This document shows, piece after piece, positions 10,017 through 19,383 of a DNA stretch of 64,000 nt; positions within the stretch are counted from its first letter, which is position 1; each line of letters opens with the position of its first letter. Source of the stretch: Acinetobacter calcoaceticus DSM 30006 = CIP 81.8. GTDB lineage: Bacteria > Pseudomonadota > Gammaproteobacteria > Pseudomonadales > Moraxellaceae. The notes beneath the pieces are model-generated. The model had not been told where the DNA came from. It saw only the letters and a program-made list of their open reading frames with translations, and ran no database searches. Location: contig NZ_KB849780.1 in the NCBI RefSeq assembly GCF_000368965.1, positions 1,984,145-2,048,144 of the forward strand. Direction: 5' to 3'. The translations under genes and the position numbers were made by a program.

Positions 10017-10527
10017 ATTTCTCTACATATTTAATTAAGTGATCTAACACAATGTGAAAATGCAATGTAATGTCTTCTTCTAAAATTTTATAGGCATTAT
10101 CGAATTGCACCATTGGCCAACCTTCTTTCCAAAATGGAAAAATATTGTGTAGACCTTCAGTCACGATCGCATCTTCACGACTAATCGCTTGAGCAACTTG
10201 AGCTAAAACCTGAGCGGTTTCTGCACCATCAATAGCTAAATAATCAATACCACGTGCTTTAAAAATACGGATACGGTCTTTTTTATAACGAATCTTTTTC
10301 GCCTGACCTGAATTCAAGCCCAATGCCAGCGTAGCAGCTTCTACAAACTTTTCTTCAAAGTTTGCACTCAATGCAACTAAAGCCTGTTTATGTGCTTCTT
10401 GACGCCCAGCTTTCCCCCCATTACGGATAATCTCATTTGCTTCCGTATCCAGCTTATCTTTTTTCATAGACTGTAAAATGTCTAAAATTTCGATATCGCT
10501 TAAAGATTCAGGAGATTGCTCAAACAT
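10015..10527 (-). CDS. Conserved hypothetical protein
   Basis: A 170-residue soluble protein starting MFEQSPESLSDIEILDILQS. The ATG at 10525-10527 is preceded by AAGGA, which makes it a better start than the in-frame codon ten residues upstream. The first 60 residues are strongly helical and charged. The middle, QAKKIRYKKDRIRIFKARG, is very basic and could contact nucleic acid. The C-terminus is aromatic and acidic. No signal peptide or membrane segment is present. I do not recognise a named family, and the isolated position between two terminated units gives no functional hint. Confidence 0.75.
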   Translation of the reverse strand: MFEQSPESLSDIEILDILQSMKKDKLDTEANEIIRNGGKAGRQEAHKQALVALSANFEEKFVEAATLALGLNSGQAKKIRYKKDRIRIFKARGIDYLAIDGAETAQVLAQVAQAISREDAIVTEGLHNIFPFWKEGWPMVQFDNAYKILEEDITLHFHIVLDHLIKYVEK

Positions 10528-10700
10528 AGGAGTCCTTATACATAAAACTAAAGGCATATTCTCTCATAAAAGCACTACTAAAGCAGAGTAAAATTTTAAA
10601 TAGCCTATTATCTTGACTATTTTTATAGTCCTAACTTCATAGACTACACTCATAAAATCAAATAATTCTTTGGTTATAATTTTAATTATTTGCCAAATTA

Positions 10701-10734
10701 ATTTTACCCTGATAATATTATTTTACCCAGATAA
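10701..10734 (+). promoter_or_regulatory. Tandem 15-bp direct repeat in the DUF2239 gene leader (candidate operator)
   Basis: ATTTTACCCTGATAA (10701-10715) is repeated as ATTTTACCCAGATAA (10720-10734), with 14 of 15 bases identical and a period of 19 bases. It ends 15 bases before the start codon. Tandem direct repeats of this kind are typical ribbon-helix-helix operators, and the downstream protein looks like such a regulator. The operator role is inference. Confidence 0.5.
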
Positions 10735-10749
10735 AAATATACGGCTAAA

Positions 10750-11298
10750 ATGAATACTAAAATCACCTATACGGCTTTCACTGGAAGCACGCTTATTGCG
10801 AGTGACTCCCTAGTTGAACTTGCAAAAAAACTCAAAGATCGTCCTAAAACAACGGAAAATATTTTGATTTTTAATGATCAAACAGGTCAACAAATTGATC
10901 TTGATCTTTCTGGTTCGGAACAAGAATTTCAACAACGTTATGCCGAACCAGAAGAAATTAAAAAAGTTGGGCGACCTAAACTCGGAGTAATTTCTCGTGA
11001 AATCACTTTACAGAAAAAACATTGGGATTGGTTAGATCAACAAAGTGCGAGTGCATCAGCAGTAATTCGTAAGTTAATTGATAAAGAGTTAAATAACCCA
11101 AATTCTGAAGGTAATATTATGCTCGCTAAACAAGCCATCGACCGTTTTATGTCTGCCATGTTGGGTAATATGCCAAATTACGAAGAAGCAACACGCGCCT
11201 TATATCAAGGCGATCGAGATATATTTTTAAAGATGATTCAGAGCTATCCTAAAGATTTAAGAGAATATTTAACTTTAAAAACTCAAAGTATTTTCTAA
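10750..11298 (+). CDS. DUF2239-family protein with a ribbon-helix-helix-like segment
   Basis: A 182-residue cytoplasmic protein matching the DUF2239 family as I recall it. Residues 1-70 form a small domain (ITYTAFTGSTLIASDS...). Residues 76-115 (GRPKLGVISREITLQKKHW then SASAVIRKLIDKEL) have a beta strand and two helices in the spacing of ribbon-helix-helix DNA-binding proteins, with a GRPK lead-in that could be a minor-groove arm. The C-terminus is helical with methionines. No enzymatic motif is visible. The tandem repeat just upstream suggests autoregulation. It is monocistronic and ends at a bidirectional terminator. Confidence 0.75.
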   Translation: MNTKITYTAFTGSTLIASDSLVELAKKLKDRPKTTENILIFNDQTGQQIDLDLSGSEQEFQQRYAEPEEIKKVGRPKLGVISREITLQKKHWDWLDQQSASASAVIRKLIDKELNNPNSEGNIMLAKQAIDRFMSAMLGNMPNYEEATRALYQGDRDIFLKMIQSYPKDLREYLTLKTQSIF

Positions 11299-11305
11299 AC
11301 CCAAT

Positions 11306-11333
11306 AAAAAAAACCCGCTTACGCGGGTTTTTT
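11306..11333. terminator. Bidirectional terminator between DUF2239 gene and cysN
   Basis: AAAAAACCCGC TTAC GCGGGTTTTTT: a perfect stem with a four-base loop, A tract on one side and T tract on the other. Confidence 0.92.
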
Positions 11334-11351
11334 CAAAATCAATTCAGCCTA

Positions 11352-12965
11352 TTAAAGACGGACTAATTCCACAACTTTTTCAGCTGCCTCTTCAACGGTT
11401 TCAGCAGTAACTTCTGTATCTGTACCATCCACAGCCGTAGTGATAACCACAACACCTGTCTCACGCAATAAAGTAATTTGTTCAGCAGTTAAGTTAGCTT
11501 TTGCAATCGCAACTACACCTTGTTGGATCAATAAGCTTTCTAAAACTTGAGCTTTCTCGATTAACTGTGCAGAAATCCCAATCACCGCAGGTTTTTGGCC
11601 CAAACGTGCAGCACGGTCTTCAGCAGTAACAGGATTACTATGCGCAGTCCACTCTACGGCAGACTCAACCATACCCGCACCAACCGTTACATTGCTTAAA
11701 CGATCAATGAAAATAAATGAACCTGTGTATCGTGAATCTTGATACTGGTCAAATACGACTGGCGCATCAAACTCAACAACAACGTCTGCAATTGCATTTA
11801 ATTCAAGCTCTTCAACCTGAGTATGCTCAAGCGTATTCACATTCACACGATAGTGAATGTTAGTCACTTTGGCAGGAACAGTCTGTGTACCAATTTTAAC
11901 GTTGTACAACTTACCCTTCACCAGTGGATGTTCATTCATCCACACCACTGAAGCACGAACACTACGTGAAATTAATGGTTGCTCGCCAGCACGTACCAAA
12001 ACGTTACCACGGCTAATATCAATTTCATCATTCAACGTTAATGTAACAGCTTGACCCGCAACAGCTTGATCTAGATTTCCATCAAAAGTAACGATTTCTT
12101 TAACTGTTGAACGCTTACCTGATGGTAATGCGACAATCTCATCACCAACGTTGATTTCACCTAAAGCAACAGTACCAGCAAAACCACGGAAATCTAGGTT
12201 TGGACGGTTCACATATTGAACAGGGAAACGGAATTCGTGTTTGTTTGATTCGCGACTAATTTCCACAGATTCAAGAATGCTCATCAAGGTTTGACCCTTG
12301 TACCAAGCTGTATGCTGAGAAGCATTTACCACGTTATCGCCATTTAAAGCAGAAATCGGTACAAACTGAATATTGGCTGGACGACGATCACCTAATTGGT
12401 TTACGAAAGCATCATATTCAACCTGAATTTCGTTAAAACGCTCTTCAGAGAACTCAACTAAATCCATTTTATTAATGGCAACAACAATATTTTTAATACC
12501 AAGTAAACTTGCAATAAACGTATGACGACGTGTTTGAGTTTGCACGCCATAACGCGCATCGATCAAGATAATTGCAAGATCAGCTGTTGATGCACCTGTT
12601 GCCATGTTACGGGTGTATTGTTCATGTCCCGGTGTATCGGCAATAATAAATTTACGCTTTTCCGTTGAAAAATAGCGGTAAGCCACATCAATGGTAATAC
12701 CCTGCTCACGCTCAGCTTGTAAGCCATCTACAAGTAATGCCAAGTCTGGTGCATCGCCCGTGGTTCCTACTTTTTTACTGTCACGCGTTACAGCTTGTAA
12801 TTGATCTTCATAAATCAATTTTGAGTCGTAAAGTAAACGTCCAATTAAAGTACTTTTACCATCATCTACGTTACCGCAAGTCAAAAAGCGCAGAAGATCT
12901 TTTTGTTCATGTTGCTTCAAATAGGCCAAGATATCTTGACTGATTAATTCTGATTGATGAGACAT
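11352..12965 (-). CDS. cysN: Sulfate adenylyltransferase subunit 1 (GTPase)
   Basis: GTP-hydrolysing subunit of ATP sulfurylase, which couples GTP hydrolysis to formation of adenosine phosphosulfate from ATP and sulfate. The 537-residue product has the translation-factor GTPase motifs: [15 protein letters not shown] (P-loop, about residue 31), [11 protein letters not shown] (G3) and NKMD (G4), followed by EF-Tu-like beta-barrel domains. It lacks a fused C-terminal APS kinase, but about 100 residues beyond the barrel domains remain with no recognisable kinase motif. It follows cysD by about 30 bases in the same operon and ends at a bidirectional terminator. Confidence 0.95.
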   Translation of the reverse strand: MSHQSELISQDILAYLKQHEQKDLLRFLTCGNVDDGKSTLIGRLLYDSKLIYEDQLQAVTRDSKKVGTTGDAPDLALLVDGLQAEREQGITIDVAYRYFSTEKRKFIIADTPGHEQYTRNMATGASTADLAIILIDARYGVQTQTRRHTFIASLLGIKNIVVAINKMDLVEFSEERFNEIQVEYDAFVNQLGDRRPANIQFVPISALNGDNVVNASQHTAWYKGQTLMSILESVEISRESNKHEFRFPVQYVNRPNLDFRGFAGTVALGEINVGDEIVALPSGKRSTVKEIVTFDGNLDQAVAGQAVTLTLNDEIDISRGNVLVRAGEQPLISRSVRASVVWMNEHPLVKGKLYNVKIGTQTVPAKVTNIHYRVNVNTLEHTQVEELELNAIADVVVEFDAPVVFDQYQDSRYTGSFIFIDRLSNVTVGAGMVESAVEWTAHSNPVTAEDRAARLGQKPAVIGISAQLIEKAQVLESLLIQQGVVAIAKANLTAEQITLLRETGVVVITTAVDGTDTEVTAETVEEAAEKVVELVRL

Positions 12966-12995
12966 TGCTCAAACTCCACAAATTTAGAAATTGTC

Positions 12996-13904
12996 TTAGA
13001 AATAGCCTTCTTGCTTTTTCTTTTCCATTGAGCCCGCTTCATCATGGTCAATCATACGACCTTGACGCTCAGAACTAGTGGCTAAAAGCATCTCTTGGAT
13101 AATTTCAGGTAACGTATCTGCTTCAGACTCAACTGCACCAGTTAATGGATAACAGCCAAGCGTACGGAAACGTACAGACTTCATCTGTGGAACTTCACCT
13201 TCTTTTAAACGCATACGCTCATCATCAACCATGATTAACGTACCGCTACGCTCTACTACCGGACGAACAGCAGAGAAATAAAGAGGAACAATTTGAATAT
13301 TTTCTAAATAGATATATTGCCAGATATCCAACTCAGTCCAGTTAGATAAAGGGAATACACGAATACTTTCACCTTTGTTCACTTTACCATTATAAAGATT
13401 CCAAAGTTCAGGACGCTGGTTTTTCGGATCCCAACGGTGTTTACTATCACGGAATGAATAAACACGCTCTTTCGCACGTGATTTTTCTTCATCACGGCGT
13501 GCACCACCAAAAGCAGCATCAAATTGATATTTATCCAAAGCCTGTTTCAAAGCTTGGGTTTTCATAATATCTGTGTATTTTGAGCTACCGTGATCAAATG
13601 GATTGATTCCAGCTTCGCGACCTTCTTTGTTCTGATGAACGATTAAATCAAAGCCATGCGTTTTTGCCATGTTATCGCGAAATGAAATCATTTCTTTAAA
13701 TTTCCACCCAGTATCTACATGTAATAATGGGAATGGAAGTTTAGCTGGGTAAAACGCTTTTAACGCAAGATGAAGCATTACCGCAGAGTCTTTACCAATT
13801 GAGTAAAGCATGACCGGATTTTCAAATTCAGCAGCAACTTCACGGATAATATGAATGCTTTCAGCTTCAAGTTGCTTGAGATGTGTGAGTCTTGATTCAG
13901 TCAT
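12996..13904 (-). CDS. cysD: Sulfate adenylyltransferase subunit 2
   Basis: Catalytic ATP-pyrophosphatase subunit of ATP sulfurylase. The start [20 protein letters not shown] at 13902-13904 aligns with the E. coli CysD N-terminus and has AAGGA about six bases upstream; an alternative GTG two codons earlier is less likely. The PP-motif SIGKDS lies near residue 37, and [17 protein letters not shown] is conserved in the C-terminal part. About 302 residues is normal. The first codons overlap the end of a 32-codon upstream ORF. It is the first enzyme gene of the cysDN operon. Confidence 0.96.
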   Translation of the reverse strand: MTESRLTHLKQLEAESIHIIREVAAEFENPVMLYSIGKDSAVMLHLALKAFYPAKLPFPLLHVDTGWKFKEMISFRDNMAKTHGFDLIVHQNKEGREAGINPFDHGSSKYTDIMKTQALKQALDKYQFDAAFGGARRDEEKSRAKERVYSFRDSKHRWDPKNQRPELWNLYNGKVNKGESIRVFPLSNWTELDIWQYIYLENIQIVPLYFSAVRPVVERSGTLIMVDDERMRLKEGEVPQMKSVRFRTLGCYPLTGAVESEADTLPEIIQEMLLATSSERQGRMIDHDEAGSMEKKKQEGYF

Positions 13905-13995
13905 GAACACGTCCTTCTCTATCCATTTTGCCCATAAAATCTAGAAGTGGTATTAAACCACTACGTAGAAGACCATGTGGAGGAACGAGTGCCAT
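13897..13995 (-). CDS. Short upstream ORF overlapping cysD (candidate leader peptide)
   Basis: A 32-codon ORF, beginning [13 protein letters not shown] and ending DREGRVHD, with GGAG five bases before its ATG at 13993-13995. Its stop (13897-13899) lies inside the first codons of cysD, giving an eight-base overlap that would couple translation of the two. No cysteine or methionine run typical of amino-acid attenuators is seen. The PHG-containing start resembles, only faintly, the N-terminus of single-chain ATP sulfurylases. It could be a translated leader, a micro-protein or a chance ORF; the good ribosome binding site and overlap argue for the first. Confidence 0.5.
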   Translation of the reverse strand: MALVPPHGLLRSGLIPLLDFMGKMDREGRVHD

Positions 13996-14234
13996 AACAA
14001 CTCCAATTTTTCGTAATAAATAATCCAACCACAAGCCTTTATATGGCTTATAGCATTAGTTATGCATTATAGTGATTTAAAACCGATTCCTTTTGCTTGT
14101 TTTTTCATATTGATATTCGATTTCATCATATACATATAATATGCTGATTCACTTGCACAACTTTGCAATCGTAACTTGTGCAGACAACTTAAGCAAATCA
14201 TGTTCTACTCTTTAGATTTCTCTAAAAACCATAA

Positions 14235-14263
14235 AAAAGAGAAGCATTAGTAGCTTCTCTTTT
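14235..14263 (-). terminator. Terminator of the Wzi-like gene
   Basis: AAAAGAGAAGC / GCTTCTCTTTT with a seven-base loop, 24 bases past the stop codon. Confidence 0.85.
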
Positions 14264-14286
14264 CTAAAACATGATCTATCTAATCG

Positions 14287-15732
14287 TTAGAAACCGAACA
14301 TTTTACGTTCTAATGGAATTTCAATCCCAATCGATGCACCTGCATCATTACCTTCTAGATCAGAATCACTTACCCAGCCATTAATTTTTAATGGAAGATC
14401 AGGTTTAAGGTAATGCGTCCAAGTTAAATCAAGCGCTTTAATTTCATCATCTTTAGGAAATGCTTTATTGATTGCCAAGTTAGATTGATTAACTTTAACC
14501 ACCATTGCACGACCACTTAAACGGTTCATTACATCAAAGCGGATATCACCACCCACTGAGTACATTTGTCCATCACCACCCATCGCGTGGCCTAATGGGT
14601 AACCATGTTGGTAATAACCATCTTTATAAGTTGAATGAGCATAAGAGATACCTCTTACATCACCATTAGTACGTGTATCCGCCCATTCTGCATAAAGTTG
14701 ATAAGGCAAGTTATTGTAGCTAGATGAATAGTCGACACCTGCTAAGTACATTTTCTTAGAAGGTAAACCACCCGCTTCATCTTCACCTACATATTGTCCA
14801 TATATGCTAACTGGAACTTGGAATAGCGGTTGTAATAATAAGCGGCCATCGAAGCCAGCAATTTGGTTTGATGGATCTGCTTCACCAGTTCCACCATTAT
14901 CTTTATTGCCGACAAATGCATCCCACAAAGAACTAAAACTTTCAGGACGTCCATCCCCACCCCATTGAATAGCACGCGATGCGCCTAACTCAATATATGG
15001 CAATGGTTGTGCAGTTACACGTAATCCAATTAACTTAGCGTCAGGGACTGCTTTATAGTCATCTAATTGACCAGCAAAAGCTTGATATTGCCAAGGCCCA
15101 ATCCAAGATAACCATTTTGTATCAAAAGCATTTTGTACTGCACGTTGTGCGGTTACACCATAAACTGGACGACTAGCATCCCCACGAATTAAGCTTCCAT
15201 CATGTCCAGGACCCCACCATGTTGGAATTTGACCAGCAACTACCCACTGATTCCAAAGTTTACCTGCAACATATGAACCTTCAACATTCACATCTTGCCC
15301 ATTGTCAATTTGCGGATCTTTTTCAGCATTTACACGAATTTTTGCATCCCAGTTTTCACCGCCTGCATTAAACTCTAAAGAACCTTGATATTGTGATTTC
15401 TGGTTATCACCAAATGCTTGGGGAACATTTTTAATATCAGTTTCAGCAAAAGCGCCCACTTTAACCGTATTGTTATCTGCTTTTAATGCATTAAGAACTG
15501 AATTAATAACTTTTTGTTGAGCTGGATGAGACACTTCTGCCCGAGAGAGTGCTCGATGAATTTCATCACCACTTAACGGCCAAGTTGAAGTGCTAATATT
15601 GATAACACCTTGTTGATTCAACCAATTTAAGTCTGTACGTAAGTCCTCATTATTTAGCACTAAACCTTGTGCAAAAATAGCGGATGAAGCAGTTGCCAAT
15701 ATTGCAATCGAAAGTGTTTTTCTTAGAAACAT
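14287..15732 (-). CDS. Wzi-family capsule-assembly outer-membrane protein
   Basis: A 481-residue exported beta-barrel protein of the Caps_assemb_Wzi family. Wzi anchors surface polysaccharide in enteric bacteria. The ATG at 15730-15732 gives MFLRKTLSIAILATASSA followed by a cleavage site near IFAQ; the TTG three codons earlier is less likely. Characteristic pieces are GDEIHRALSRAEVSHPAQQK in the N-terminal periplasmic part, QIPTWWGPGHDGSLI, and alternating barrel strands with a C-terminal aromatic residue (MFGF). It is not next to a capsule cluster, so a capsule role here is by family only. It has its own promoter region and terminator. Confidence 0.85.
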   Translation of the reverse strand: MFLRKTLSIAILATASSAIFAQGLVLNNEDLRTDLNWLNQQGVINISTSTWPLSGDEIHRALSRAEVSHPAQQKVINSVLNALKADNNTVKVGAFAETDIKNVPQAFGDNQKSQYQGSLEFNAGGENWDAKIRVNAEKDPQIDNGQDVNVEGSYVAGKLWNQWVVAGQIPTWWGPGHDGSLIRGDASRPVYGVTAQRAVQNAFDTKWLSWIGPWQYQAFAGQLDDYKAVPDAKLIGLRVTAQPLPYIELGASRAIQWGGDGRPESFSSLWDAFVGNKDNGGTGEADPSNQIAGFDGRLLLQPLFQVPVSIYGQYVGEDEAGGLPSKKMYLAGVDYSSSYNNLPYQLYAEWADTRTNGDVRGISYAHSTYKDGYYQHGYPLGHAMGGDGQMYSVGGDIRFDVMNRLSGRAMVVKVNQSNLAINKAFPKDDEIKALDLTWTHYLKPDLPLKINGWVSDSDLEGNDAGASIGIEIPLERKMFGF

Positions 15733-15875
15733 GCCAGCCAATTCTCAAAGTTATTTATGAGCAACACCTTAAATTTTTTATCACAACTTTGCAATTGTTA
15801 AACTGTGCAATTACATTTTTTAACGCTATCTTAAGATTAGTGTAGATAGGTAAGTTTTTGAGATATATAAGTAAT

Positions 15876-15906
15876 AAAAAAGGCAGTATAAATACTGCCT
15901 TTTTTT
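15876..15906 (-). terminator. Terminator of lysS
   Basis: AAAAAAGGCAGTA / TACTGCCTTTTTT with a four-base loop, directly after the lysS stop. Confidence 0.9.
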
Positions 15907-15918
15907 ACCTTTAGAAGA

Positions 15919-17448
15919 TTAACCTTCTTTACGGCGCATGTGTGGGAATAAAATTACATCACGAATACTTGGTGCATCGGCAAATAACATGACTAAACGG
16001 TCAATACCGATACCTTCACCAGCGGTAGGTGGTAAACCATATTCAAGCGCTTCAACAAACTCTGCATCGTAATGCATTGCTTCGTCATCACCAGCATCTT
16101 TCTCTGCAACTTGGGCTTGGAAACGCTCAGCCTGATCAATTGGATCGTTTAACTCGCTGAAACCATTTGCCAATTCACGACCGCCGATAAAAAACTCAAA
16201 ACGATCAGTAACATGTGGATTATCATCATTACGGCGAGCGAGTGGAGATGTTTCAGCTGGATATTCAGTAATAAATGTTGGCTGACGTAGTTTAGTTTCA
16301 ACTGTTTCTTCAAATACGATAGTTTGAAGCTTACCTAAACCAAAACCAGGCTTAACTTGTTCTTTTAATTCTTCACGAATAAATTGAGCAAGAAACTCAC
16401 GGTCGCCAACATTTTCTGGCGTAAACTGTGGGTTATTCTCTAAAATCGCATCAAACATAGAGATTTTCTTGTATGGCCCTTTGAAGCTAAACACTTCACC
16501 TTGGTAAGGCACATCAGTTGTACCTAAAATATCCAAGGCCAACTTTTCAATCATATTTTCAGTTAATGCCATCAAGTCTTTATAGTCAGCGTAAGCTTGA
16601 TAAAACTCGATCATCGTAAATTCAGGGTTATGACGTGTTGAAACACCTTCGTTACGGAAGTTACGGTTAATTTCAAACACACGTTCAAAACCACCAACAA
16701 CCAAACGCTTCAAATAAAGTTCAGGTGCAATACGCAAGAATAAAGGCATATCCAAAGCATTATGATGTGTTTCGAATGGACGTGCAGACGCACCACCCGG
16801 AATCACATGCATCATTGGCGTTTCAACTTCCATGAAACGTTCATTGTTTAAAAATGCTCGAATTCCAGCAACGACTTTAGCGCGGATTTCAAAAGTTTTA
16901 CGTGTTTCTTCATTCACAATTAAGTCAAGGTAACGTTTACGATACTTAACTTCTGTGTCATTTAAACCATGGAATTTATCTGGTAGCGGGCGAAGTGATT
17001 TCGTTAAAAGCTCAAAACCTTCTAGGTGAACATATAAGTCACCTTTTCCTGAGCGCCCGATATAACCTTCGGCAGCAATAATGTCACCAAGATCTAAACC
17101 TTTAATGGTCTCGAGGATATCTTTTGGTAAACCTTTACGGTCAACATATAACTGAATACGACCTGTCATATCTTGAATAACCATGAAAGATCCACGGTTT
17201 AACATGACACGACCAGCAATTTTTACATAGACATGCTCAGCGCTTTCAATTTGTTCTTTCGACTGATCTTTAAATTGTTCTTGTAGATCAGCAGCGTAGT
17301 GTTCACGCTTAAACGTATTCGGCCAAGGACTCTTTCCAGTTTCCTTCGCAATATCTTGGATTTGCTTTAATTTGGCATGACGCTGTGCAATTAAATCGTT
17401 TTCGGAAATAGTTGGTTCAGAAGTCGATTGATCGTTTTGTTGCGTCAT
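15919..17448 (-). CDS. lysS: Lysyl-tRNA synthetase (class II)
   Basis: Charges tRNA-Lys with lysine in the cytoplasm. The 509-residue class II enzyme has an N-terminal OB fold (about residues 75-190, with [19 protein letters not shown]), motif 1 around [19 protein letters not shown], motif 2 [19 protein letters not shown] and motif 3 [18 protein letters not shown]. All parts are intact. Residues 1-20 are a polar N-terminal extension usual in gammaproteobacteria. It is monocistronic, with a terminator just after the stop and a 258-base upstream gap that contains no other gene. Confidence 0.98.
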   Translation of the reverse strand: MTQQNDQSTSEPTISENDLIAQRHAKLKQIQDIAKETGKSPWPNTFKREHYAADLQEQFKDQSKEQIESAEHVYVKIAGRVMLNRGSFMVIQDMTGRIQLYVDRKGLPKDILETIKGLDLGDIIAAEGYIGRSGKGDLYVHLEGFELLTKSLRPLPDKFHGLNDTEVKYRKRYLDLIVNEETRKTFEIRAKVVAGIRAFLNNERFMEVETPMMHVIPGGASARPFETHHNALDMPLFLRIAPELYLKRLVVGGFERVFEINRNFRNEGVSTRHNPEFTMIEFYQAYADYKDLMALTENMIEKLALDILGTTDVPYQGEVFSFKGPYKKISMFDAILENNPQFTPENVGDREFLAQFIREELKEQVKPGFGLGKLQTIVFEETVETKLRQPTFITEYPAETSPLARRNDDNPHVTDRFEFFIGGRELANGFSELNDPIDQAERFQAQVAEKDAGDDEAMHYDAEFVEALEYGLPPTAGEGIGIDRLVMLFADAPSIRDVILFPHMRRKEG

Positions 17449-17706
17449 CTCTGCCTCGATTAAGTAAAAATTAAGTGCTATATCTTAACAGATTGCAGGA
17501 GTTTTTCGAATGATTTCAATCAAACAAAAATGAAAAAAGACAATTTTATAGACCCGAACAATACTTTTTAAAGGCAAAATGACTTAGACCAATCGCTAAG
17601 ATCATTTTTTAAAGCATTTAGTAAAATATAAAAAAATCCAAATAACCTCGATATTCAAAAGGCCCTATTTACCTTTTATTTTATCAATGAGATTGTGTCG
17701 TAAATA

Positions 17707-18195
17707 ATGAAAATTCTATTTTTACATGGCTTGGATTCTTCGCGTGAATCGACAAAGTTCCATGCCATTTTACATCCTGAAAAATTTTGTATTGACGTCG
17801 ATTATCGTAACTTAAGTTATGCATCTGTTGAGTACTTTTACCATCAGGTTATTCAGACGATCAAACCAGATTTGTTGGTGGGCCATAGCATTGGAGGCTA
17901 TTGGGCGCTAAAAACTGCTGCTCAACATAAATTAGCTGTTATTGTGGCGAATCCAAGTCTTACACCTAACTTTCGGACTGACTATCCTCAACTTTCTGAA
18001 GATGAACTCACTCTCTCTAACCCTAAAATGGCTTATTTAGAGTTAGGAGATGAGCAACTTGATATGTATCAGGTTCAAGAAAAACTTGCCCCCTACATGA
18101 ACATCGAAACTTTTGAAGGTGGACATCATCGCTTGGCCTATCCTTCACGACTTAATGATCTCATTATGAAAATTTATAAAAAATATTTGGCTTAG
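17707..18195 (+). CDS. YqiA-like alpha/beta-fold esterase
   Basis: A 162-residue cytoplasmic hydrolase of the YqiA/YcfP family. The oxyanion region is FLHGLDSSRES (residues 5-15), the nucleophile elbow GHSIGGYW carries the catalytic serine near residue 62, and GGHH near residue 139 supplies the histidine. In E. coli, YqiA has esterase activity on short acyl esters; the natural substrate is unknown. The gene lies between lysS (divergent) and an SRPBCC gene (convergent) and shows no operon context. Confidence 0.82.
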   Translation: MKILFLHGLDSSRESTKFHAILHPEKFCIDVDYRNLSYASVEYFYHQVIQTIKPDLLVGHSIGGYWALKTAAQHKLAVIVANPSLTPNFRTDYPQLSEDELTLSNPKMAYLELGDEQLDMYQVQEKLAPYMNIETFEGGHHRLAYPSRLNDLIMKIYKKYLA

Positions 18196-18248
18196 ATTTA
18201 TATAGTTTGATTATTAAAAATCGGTTTTATGCGTAAATAAGCGAAGCT

Positions 18249-18689
18249 CTATTTTGCTTCTGCCATTTTTTTAACCACCTCAAAACCTTGAACAAAGCCA
18301 CTTTTCAACATACCCATATATTCAGGTAAGGTGGCCAATTCAACTTTTAAAGTGGTGATATTATCTTTTTGGGTTAGAAAATATTTTTCTAAGGAACCAC
18401 TCCACCCTTTAACCTCTTCACTTTCTAAATCTTCCTTACCCTCCTTAATCATTCCTAAATGTTTAAAAATTAATATTTCCGGTTTTTGCATTTGTTCAAT
18501 CGTTGAAACCATGCCATTTCCTTCACCGTCAAGAAAATAAGTTTTACCACCTATTTGCCAGTCGGTACGCATGGAAGAATCCGGTGCAAAGAATTTCGTC
18601 CAAGCGTTATATGTCTCGCTATTCCAAAGTATGTCCCATACTTTTTCTATAGGCGCCTCAATTTCTACTTCATATACTAAATTTTCCAT
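18249..18689 (-). CDS. SRPBCC (START/Bet v1-like) domain protein
   Basis: A 146-residue protein with one SRPBCC domain, a hydrophobic-ligand-binding fold. Supporting segments are VYEVEIEAPIEKVWDILWNS at the N-terminus, a central beta region with GGKTYFLDGEGNGMVSTI, and a C-terminal long helix GFVQGFEVVKKMAEA. It is closest in pattern to AHSA1-like (activator of Hsp90) bacterial homologues. Ligand and role are unknown. It is transcribed toward the YqiA-like gene and ends 53 bases from it with no obvious shared terminator. Confidence 0.8.
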   Translation of the reverse strand: MENLVYEVEIEAPIEKVWDILWNSETYNAWTKFFAPDSSMRTDWQIGGKTYFLDGEGNGMVSTIEQMQKPEILIFKHLGMIKEGKEDLESEEVKGWSGSLEKYFLTQKDNITTLKVELATLPEYMGMLKSGFVQGFEVVKKMAEAK

Positions 18690-19124
18690 ATTTCACTTCC
18701 CTGATTTATACCGTCTTAATGACAGCAAATTTTAATTTTGGGTTTTAATAATGACATTCTGTCGCATCATAGTTTGTTGTTATTTAGCTTTCGTATGAGA
18801 TGAATCTTTTAAATTATGAGATGCTCTTTATTTCAAGATATTTTCATCAATAAAATTAATTTTAAGAATGCATTAGTTATTATTAGTTTATGGCGAAGTT
18901 TTGCCTAAATAACCACTTATTTGTCCTAACCTGCCATTCATCTTTGCTTACGAATGATTAAACTCCGTTATTTACTTTACTTTGAATGTAGAACTGCGTA
19001 AAAATTTGATATCCGATCAAAGGCACATTGGTTATTATTGACCGGATCGTAGTTACATTATTAATAGATGGAATAGTTTTACTGAAAGGCAGCTTTGAGC
19101 AAACTTATCAGTGCGGAGAGTCTC
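18690..19124. other. Upstream region of the rubredoxin operon
   Basis: About 435 bases without a credible gene, between the divergent SRPBCC gene and rubA. It should carry both promoters. A possible promoter TTGACC (19038-19043) with TTAATA (19061-19066) at 17-base spacing would fit rubA, but this is only a motif match. Confidence 0.35.
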
Positions 19125-19289
19125 ATGAAAAAATATCAATGTATCGTTTGTGGATGGATTTATGACGAAGCGGAAGGTTGGCCACAAGACGGCATTGCAG
19201 CTGGAACAAAATGGGAAGATATTCCAGATGACTGGACTTGCCCTGATTGCGGCGTTTCAAAAGCTGACTTCGAAATGATCGAAATCTAA
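19125..19289 (+). CDS. rubA: Rubredoxin
   Basis: A 54-residue one-iron electron carrier that passes electrons from rubredoxin reductase to the membrane alkane hydroxylase (AlkM) in Acinetobacter. The ligands are Cys6, Cys9, Cys39 and Cys42, in [10 protein letters not shown] and [12 protein letters not shown]. The ATG at 19125 has GGAGAG upstream and fits the family length; an earlier TTG (19095) would add ten residues. It is the first gene of the rubA-rubB-estB-oxyR group known from Acinetobacter ADP1. A terminator-like hairpin separates it from rubB, which should make rubA the more abundant transcript. Confidence 0.96.
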   Translation: MKKYQCIVCGWIYDEAEGWPQDGIAAGTKWEDIPDDWTCPDCGVSKADFEMIEI

Positions 19290-19300
19290 GAACGTAAAGT

Positions 19301-19329
19301 AAAAGGCCATGATCGACATGGTCTTTTTT
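19301..19329 (+). terminator. Terminator-like hairpin between rubA and rubB
   Basis: The stem GGCCATG / CATGGTC (one G-U type pair) with a five-base loop and a following T run sits in the rubA-rubB gap. It probably attenuates read-through and sets the carrier-to-reductase ratio; this role is inferred. Confidence 0.65.
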
Positions 19330-19383
19330 ACGAATATTACTAATCACCGTATTAAATAAATAATTCTAACTCTGGAGAAAAAA

